Positions 5,162 to 8,834 of a stretch of DNA of 8,834 nt are shown piece by piece. The stretch comes from Panacagrimonas sp. GTDB lineage: Bacteria > Pseudomonadota > Gammaproteobacteria > Nevskiales > Nevskiaceae. The position numbers and the translations under genes were made by a program. The first letter of the stretch is position 1. Every line of letters starts with the position of its first letter. The stretch covers positions 1-8,834 of the forward strand of contig JAJFJX010000343.1 in the NCBI GenBank assembly GCA_021773655.1, read 5' to 3'. The notes below the pieces were generated by a model, which searched no databases, was not told the DNA's origin, and saw only the letters and a program-made list of their open reading frames with translations.

Positions 5162-5526
5162 CCGCCCGCCGCGCCATGACGGACGCCCGCAAGCGCCGGA
5201 TCTGCGCCTTCTGGAACTGGCGCACGCCAACCGACGACGTCGTCGGCATCGAGGCCGGCAAGATCGTCACGGTCAAAGACGGGAAGCGGTGTGAGTTCGA
5301 CCACCGCCATCAGATGGCAACCGGCGGCGAGGACGACGACAAGAACCCTGCGCCGCTGAGTCCGGACGACCACAAGCCAAAGACCAAAGCCGACGCCAAG
5401 GCGCGCGGCAAGATCCGCCGCCTGTCCGGCGCGAACAAACCCCCGACAAAGCGCCAGATCCCGTCGCGGCCGTTCGACCGCCGATTCAAAAAAAAGCTCG
5501 ACGGTTCTGTCGAGCCTAGAGGATGA
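5158..5526 (+). CDS. Small HNH endonuclease
   Basis: The 122-residue product has the HNH (beta-beta-alpha-metal) pattern: Asp48-His49 in CEFDHRHQ, the ATGGEDDDKN stretch with Asn63, and His72 in DDHKPKT. The family feature GG-x-DD-x-x-N between the first His and the Asn is clear. The C-terminal part with SRPF and RFKKKLDG resembles the tail of small phage and bacterial HNH proteins of alphaproteobacteria. The usual zinc-binding CxxC pairs are absent. The start at 5158 overlaps the membrane-protein stop; ATG at 5176 is a possible alternative. The protein could nick or cut DNA in replication or recombination, or be a free-standing selfish nuclease. Its codon use is like its neighbours. Confidence 0.8.
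   Translation: MTARRAMTDARKRRICAFWNWRTPTDDVVGIEAGKIVTVKDGKRCEFDHRHQMATGGEDDDKNPAPLSPDDHKPKTKADAKARGKIRRLSGANKPPTKRQIPSRPFDRRFKKKLDGSVEPRG
5488..5515 (-). terminator. Intrinsic terminator shape reading leftward
   Basis: A perfect 7-bp stem GCTCGAC/GTCGAGC (5496-5502 and 5509-5515) with a 6-nt loop abuts A8 at 5488-5495. Read on the minus strand it is a stem followed by eight T residues, the textbook Rho-independent form. On the plus strand it has no T tract. It lies inside the HNH coding sequence, over the Lys-rich codons of RFKKKLDG, so part of the A tract is explained by coding. Confidence 0.4.
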
Positions 5527-5795
5527 AGAACATGCCAGACTACAGGCCAAAAGCGATCGAGGCGTTAACCGCCAGGAAAACGATCGAGTTGTATTCCGAG
5601 TTGTCTCTGGACGGCGCCGACATCGTCATACCGGCGACCGTCAGATCCATCTGCTGTGCGGTTCGCAGTATCGCCCGCGGCAACGAATCGTTTTTCAACG
5701 AGGGCATGAACCTTGTCCAGCGGGAGCTTGATCTCGCACGCGCCGAGGCGCTGAGCGAAGTCAGCGCGCCCGTCGGAAAGCAGGCTGTAGGCTGA
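5523..5795 (+). CDS. Hypothetical protein, 90 aa
   Basis: The family is not recognised. The product is largely helical: KAIEALTARKTIELYSEL near the start, a middle part with adjacent cysteines (SICCAVRSI), and a long amphipathic C-terminal helix (VQRELDLARAEALSEV). No catalytic motif is visible. ATG at 5523 overlaps the HNH stop as ATGA; ATG at 5532 has AGAGGA (5518-5523) 8 nt upstream and is equally plausible, shortening the protein by three residues. The gene sits directly before ssb, sharing one base with it (TGATG), so it is co-translated with the replication genes. Confidence 0.65.
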   Translation: MKNMPDYRPKAIEALTARKTIELYSELSLDGADIVIPATVRSICCAVRSIARGNESFFNEGMNLVQRELDLARAEALSEVSAPVGKQAVG

Positions 5796-6271
5796 TGGCT
5801 GGCAGCGTCAACAAGGTCATCCTGGTCGGGAACCTGGGCCGCGACCCAGAGGTTCGGTCCATGCAGACCGGCGACAAGGTCTGCAATCTGTCCATCGCGA
5901 CCTCGGAACGCTGGAAAGACAAAAACACCGGCGAACAGCAAGAACGCACCGAGTGGCACCGGATCGTCATCTTCGATCAAAACTTGGTCGACGTGTCCGA
6001 GCGATATCTGACGAAAGGCCGCAAGGTCTATCTCGAAGGCCAATTACAGACCCGCAAGTGGCAGGACCAGGACGGCGCAGACCGTTACGCCACCGAGGTC
6101 GTGTTGCAGCGCTTCCGCGGCGTCTTGCAGATCCTGGACACAAAGAAGGACGGCAGCGGCGCTGAGCAGCGTGGTGGTGGTGGCGGCCAGCAGTACGAGC
6201 GCAACCCGTCGAATGGCGGTGGCGGTGGCCATGCGCCGGTCGCTGAGCTCGACGACGAGATTCCTTTTTAG
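5795..6271 (+). CDS. ssb: Single-stranded DNA-binding protein (SSB)
   Basis: This is a standard bacterial-type SSB of 158 residues, which coats single-stranded DNA and recruits repair and replication partners. The OB fold covers about residues 4-112, with the family opening SVNKVILVGNLGRDPEVR, the TEWHRIVIF strand, and YLEGQLQTRKWQD. It is followed by a Gly-rich disordered linker (two runs of five Gly, about 128-147) and the acidic interaction tip ELDDEIPF at the C-terminus, intact. The phage thus carries its own SSB rather than relying on the host. With Bet and the downstream ATPase and exonuclease it forms a DNA-processing block. Length and motifs are normal and no defects are seen. Confidence 0.96.
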   Translation: MAGSVNKVILVGNLGRDPEVRSMQTGDKVCNLSIATSERWKDKNTGEQQERTEWHRIVIFDQNLVDVSERYLTKGRKVYLEGQLQTRKWQDQDGADRYATEVVLQRFRGVLQILDTKKDGSGAEQRGGGGGQQYERNPSNGGGGGHAPVAELDDEIPF

Positions 6272-6300
6272 TTCAATGACTTACGTGGGCATTCTATAGC

Positions 6301-8055
6301 ATGACCGCAGCGGGGGCATCAATCGGCGAAAGCCAAGGCCGCGACATCACGATCGACGTAGCCAAGCTGATTGGCTCGCGCATGCTAGTGCAGGCCAACA
6401 GCGGCGCCGGCAAGAGCTGGGCGTTGCGTAAGATCCTCGAGGCCACCCACGCCCAGGTCCAGCAGATCGTCATCGATACCGAGGGTGAATTCTCCACGCT
6501 CCGCGAAAAGTTTCCCTACGTCCTCGCGGCGGCCCGCGGCGGCGACTGTCTGGCATCGGTGAAGACGGCAAAGCTCTTGGCGCGCCGGATTATGGAATTG
6601 CGCACGTCGATCATCATCGACATCTCTGAGATGAAGGCACAGGAGCGGATTTTCTTCGTTCGAGACTTCCTCACCGCCCTCTTGGCCCTGCCTCAATCAC
6701 TTCGCGGCAAGGCGCTGGTGGTGCTCGACGAGGCACAGATCTATTGCTCGGAGAAGGGATCCCGTGAAAGCTCCGACGCCGTAATCGACCTGATGACACG
6801 CGGCCGCAAGCGTGGATTGTGCGGAGTGCTGGCGACCCAACGACTATCCGAACTGAGAAAGGCAGCGGCCGCGGAGACCAACAACAAGATCTTGGGCCGC
6901 GCCGCCCTTGATATCGACACACGCCGTACCGGCGACGAGCTCGGATTCAATAAGGAAAAGCAGCGCGGATTGCGGACCTTGAAGGCTGGTCAGTTCTTCG
7001 CCTTTGGCCCCGCCATCAGCGACACGGTCATCGAAATCCAGATCGGTCCGGTGGAAACAACACACCCGGAACCGGGTCAAACCACTGTCCCGCCGACAGC
7101 GCCATCCCCCAAAATCATGGCGGCGCTGTCGAAGCTCGCGGACCTCCCAGCGGAAGCTGAACAACAGGAGGAAACCACCATAGCTCTCCAACGGGAGGTC
7201 CGCAGTCTTCGGGGGAAATTGGCACAACGACCGAAGCCCGAGGCCGACGAGGCGGCGCTTAACCGTGCTTTCGAGCGTGGGGTCGCGTCCGCAGCCAAGG
7301 AAATTGCCGACCTGGAGCGGGACAGGAAGGCGCTTGAGATTGCCAGTCTTGGTTTCGCCAACATCGTCGCAGACAAGGCGGTGAACTTCCGGGCACTCGT
7401 CATCGACGCCCTTGCGCCTGACGACCAAGGCCGCACCGCAAAGATCGGCGAGCCACCGGAGAAGCCAAGCCGGATATTTGCTGCGCCAGAGCTTCGTACA
7501 GATCGGACGCCGTTGGACCCGATCAAGGTCAAAACTTCACCAGGAACAAGCGACCGCGACCTCACTGGACCCGAACGCCGCGTCCTTGACGCTCTTGCAT
7601 GGTGGGAAAGCACCGGGATAACCACGCAACCCACCAAGGGTCAGGTCGCATTCAAGGCCAGTTATTCCCCAGGCGGGGGCTCGTTCAACAACACCCTCGG
7701 TTCACTCAGGGGCCTCGGCGCAATCGAGCGGCTTGGTGAAGGTCGCCTCACCTTGACGGACGCTGGTCGGGAGTGCGCCCGCTATCCGGACACCACACCA
7801 ACCACCGAGTCACTGCATGAGTGCGTGCTCGGCATCCTCAAAGGCCCTGAGCGCAAGCTGCTGACGCAGCTACTGAACGCCCACCCCAGTGCCATGTCGA
7901 AAGACGAGCTCGCCGCCGCAACTGATTACGCCCCAAACGGGGGCTCCTTCAACAACACCCGCGGACGCCTGCGCACCCTCGGCCTAATCGAATACGTCGG
8001 CGGGCCAGGAATGGCGCGAGCCTGCGACTGTCTTTTCTTGGAGCGGGCGGCATGA
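6301..8055 (+). CDS. HerA/FtsK-type ATPase with tandem C-terminal winged-helix repeats
   Basis: The 584-residue protein has a RecA-fold motor of the HerA/FtsK (DUF87-like) group. Walker A is ANSGAGKS (32-39), a VIDTEGEFS segment (57-65) follows, and Walker B is ALVVLDEA (138-145) with Asp143-Glu144. A TRGRKRG stretch (166-172) may give the arginine finger, and LATQRLSEL (177-185) the sensor. A probable coiled coil covers about 285-350. At the end come two related winged-helix units, about 421-485 and 513-575, sharing GPER..L..L and GGSFNNT..xLR.LG.IE. HerA enzymes are hexameric DNA motors that work with nucleases in end resection; the next gene is an exonuclease overlapping by ATGA. No Shine-Dalgarno sequence precedes the ATG, and 29 nt separate it from ssb. 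Class assignment is firm, exact role inferred. Confidence 0.85.
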   Translation: MTAAGASIGESQGRDITIDVAKLIGSRMLVQANSGAGKSWALRKILEATHAQVQQIVIDTEGEFSTLREKFPYVLAAARGGDCLASVKTAKLLARRIMELRTSIIIDISEMKAQERIFFVRDFLTALLALPQSLRGKALVVLDEAQIYCSEKGSRESSDAVIDLMTRGRKRGLCGVLATQRLSELRKAAAAETNNKILGRAALDIDTRRTGDELGFNKEKQRGLRTLKAGQFFAFGPAISDTVIEIQIGPVETTHPEPGQTTVPPTAPSPKIMAALSKLADLPAEAEQQEETTIALQREVRSLRGKLAQRPKPEADEAALNRAFERGVASAAKEIADLERDRKALEIASLGFANIVADKAVNFRALVIDALAPDDQGRTAKIGEPPEKPSRIFAAPELRTDRTPLDPIKVKTSPGTSDRDLTGPERRVLDALAWWESTGITTQPTKGQVAFKASYSPGGGSFNNTLGSLRGLGAIERLGEGRLTLTDAGRECARYPDTTPTTESLHECVLGILKGPERKLLTQLLNAHPSAMSKDELAAATDYAPNGGSFNNTRGRLRTLGLIEYVGGPGMARACDCLFLERAA

Positions 8056-8786
8056 TCATCAGAGTTATCGACTTCGAAACGACCGGCGTACCCGAGGACG
8101 AAGGTGGCGCGGCTATCTGCGAGGTCGGATGGTGCGACATCGTCCAAGGCCAGACAACCATCGGCCCGCCCGTAGCCTACCTCTCCAATCCGGGGCGGCC
8201 GATGCCCGTGGTCGCACAGGCCGTGCATCACATCAGCGATGCTGATGTTGCACTCGCCCCGCCGCCAGACGGCCGCCTGGCGCAGATGATGACAGGTCCG
8301 CCAAGCTATTTCGCGGCCCACAACGCGAAGTTCGAGCAGGCGTTCTTCGGCGGCGGCGACGTTCCTTGGATCTGTACCTACAAGGTCGCGGTTCGGCTTT
8401 GGCCTGACGCGCCATCACACAGCAACCAAGTCCTCCGGTACTGGCTCGGGATCGATCTGGGCGACGAAGCCATGCCGCCACATCGAGCCGGACCGGACGC
8501 CTACATCACGGCCCATCTGCTGGCGCGAATGTTGGCCGATGGTCGCGCCTCAATCGACGACATGGTGCGTTGGTCGAGCGGACCGCCGCTCCTGCCAAAG
8601 ATCAATTTCGGCAAGCACCGTGGCGCCCGCTGGGAGGATGTCCCGTCTGACTATCTACGCTGGATCGTCAACAAGAGCGATCTCGACGGGGACACCAAGG
8701 CCAACGCACGACACCACCTCAAGTGCCGAGACGGCGTCTCGGCACAGCAAAACGGCGGCGAGGGAACACCGCAAACCGAGGAGTAG
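8052..8786 (+). CDS. DEDDh-family 3'-5' exonuclease with C-terminal DUF3820-like domain
   Basis: The 244-residue protein carries the three exonuclease motifs of the DnaQ/RNase T group: Exo I DFETTG with Asp7 and Glu9, Exo II AHNAKFEQAF with His90-Asn91, and Exo III HRAGPD with His144 and Asp149. In Exo II the usual Asp is Glu95. This variant may be tolerated, since some phage exonucleases read HNAxFE. The C-terminal part (about 180-222, KINFGKHRGARWEDVPSDYLRWIV) resembles the small DUF3820 domain, whose pattern is FGKxxG...P.DYLRW. The tail is Gln/Gly/Glu-rich. It probably trims single-stranded 3' ends in concert with the ATPase encoded just upstream, with which it overlaps by 4 bases; GGAG at 8040-8043 serves as ribosome binding site. 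The partnership is inferred. Confidence 0.88.
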   Translation: MIIRVIDFETTGVPEDEGGAAICEVGWCDIVQGQTTIGPPVAYLSNPGRPMPVVAQAVHHISDADVALAPPPDGRLAQMMTGPPSYFAAHNAKFEQAFFGGGDVPWICTYKVAVRLWPDAPSHSNQVLRYWLGIDLGDEAMPPHRAGPDAYITAHLLARMLADGRASIDDMVRWSSGPPLLPKINFGKHRGARWEDVPSDYLRWIVNKSDLDGDTKANARHHLKCRDGVSAQQNGGEGTPQTEE

Positions 8787-8791
8787 CCAAG

Positions 8792-8834
8792 ATGGCTCAA
8801 ACAAGTACAGCACGAACAAACGTGACGCCACTCA
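8792..8834 (+). CDS. Start of a further gene, cut by the window edge
   Basis: An ATG at 8792 with AGGAG at 8779-8783 (8 nt spacing) opens a frame reading MAQTSTARTNVTPL, which runs off the right edge without a stop. The spacing of 5 nt after the exonuclease stop suits the same operon. Too little is visible to suggest a function. Confidence 0.5.
   Translation, partial: MAQTSTARTNVTPL

Noticed and set aside
5490..5515. A AAA AAG slippery heptamer in the zero frame, followed by a stem-loop, as in dnaX programmed -1 frameshifting
   Set aside because: The stem begins inside the heptamer, leaving no spacer, and the -1 frame meets TAG at 5517-5519, ending about where the normal protein ends. No useful product would result.
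4651..5550. Open frame of 299 residues on the minus strand
   Set aside because: It is antisense to the Bet C-terminus, the membrane protein and the HNH gene, all of which have recognisable features; its Arg-rich composition is that of a shadow frame.
6645..6658. GCGGATTTTCTTCG inside the ATPase gene, resembling the operators
   Set aside because: The second arm does not form the inverted repeat and the site is deep within coding sequence.
1..8834. tRNA, rRNA, CRISPR array, insertion sequence or attachment site
   Set aside because: No cloverleaf, rRNA segment, regularly spaced repeats, transposase or paired terminal repeats were seen in either strand.

Overview
This window reads as the early, replication and recombination region of a temperate phage or prophage. 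Its high GC content, codon use and protein flavour suggest an alphaproteobacterial (probably rhizobial-order) host, but that assignment is inference. Every gene supported here lies on the + strand. From 627 to the right edge they form one tightly packed array, mostly joined by ATGA or GTGA overlaps, as expected of a single early transcript.

Layout. 1-519 is the C-terminal S24 (LexA/CI-like) half of a phage repressor whose DNA-binding half lies left of the window; both catalytic positions of its peptidase domain look substituted. 520-626 is a control region with two copies of one 16-bp dyad (TCGGA/GCGGA-N6-TCCGA/TCCGC). The second copy fills the 17-bp spacer of a good sigma70-type promoter. 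627-2336 holds a run of very small proteins: two zinc-ribbon-like, two single-pass membrane proteins too short for ordinary ORF cut-offs, and several unrecognised ones. 2333-4994 holds a Gp157-family protein followed by a Bet/RecT single-strand annealing recombinase. 4979-5795 holds a two-helix membrane protein, an HNH endonuclease and an unknown protein. 5795-8786 holds SSB, a HerA/FtsK-type ATPase with tandem winged-helix repeats, and a DEDDh exonuclease with a C-terminal DUF3820-like domain. A new gene begins at 8792 and leaves the window.

The most striking feature is a 330-residue intein (3471-4460) with LAGLIDADG-type endonuclease motifs. It splits the bet gene at the conserved core motif MIAK|CAEAQALR. 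Splicing would give a 357-residue recombinase. The second most interesting is the grouping SSB, HerA-like ATPase, DEDDh exonuclease and Bet. It looks like a complete DNA-end-processing and annealing set, without a recognisable lambda-Exo, RecE or YqaJ type 5'-3' exonuclease in this window.

How it may work together (inference): the repressor holds the 568-596 promoter off. On derepression the polycistron makes the annealing recombinase, SSB, motor ATPase and nuclease. Translational coupling keeps these in ratio, and protein splicing adds a post-translational step before active Bet appears.
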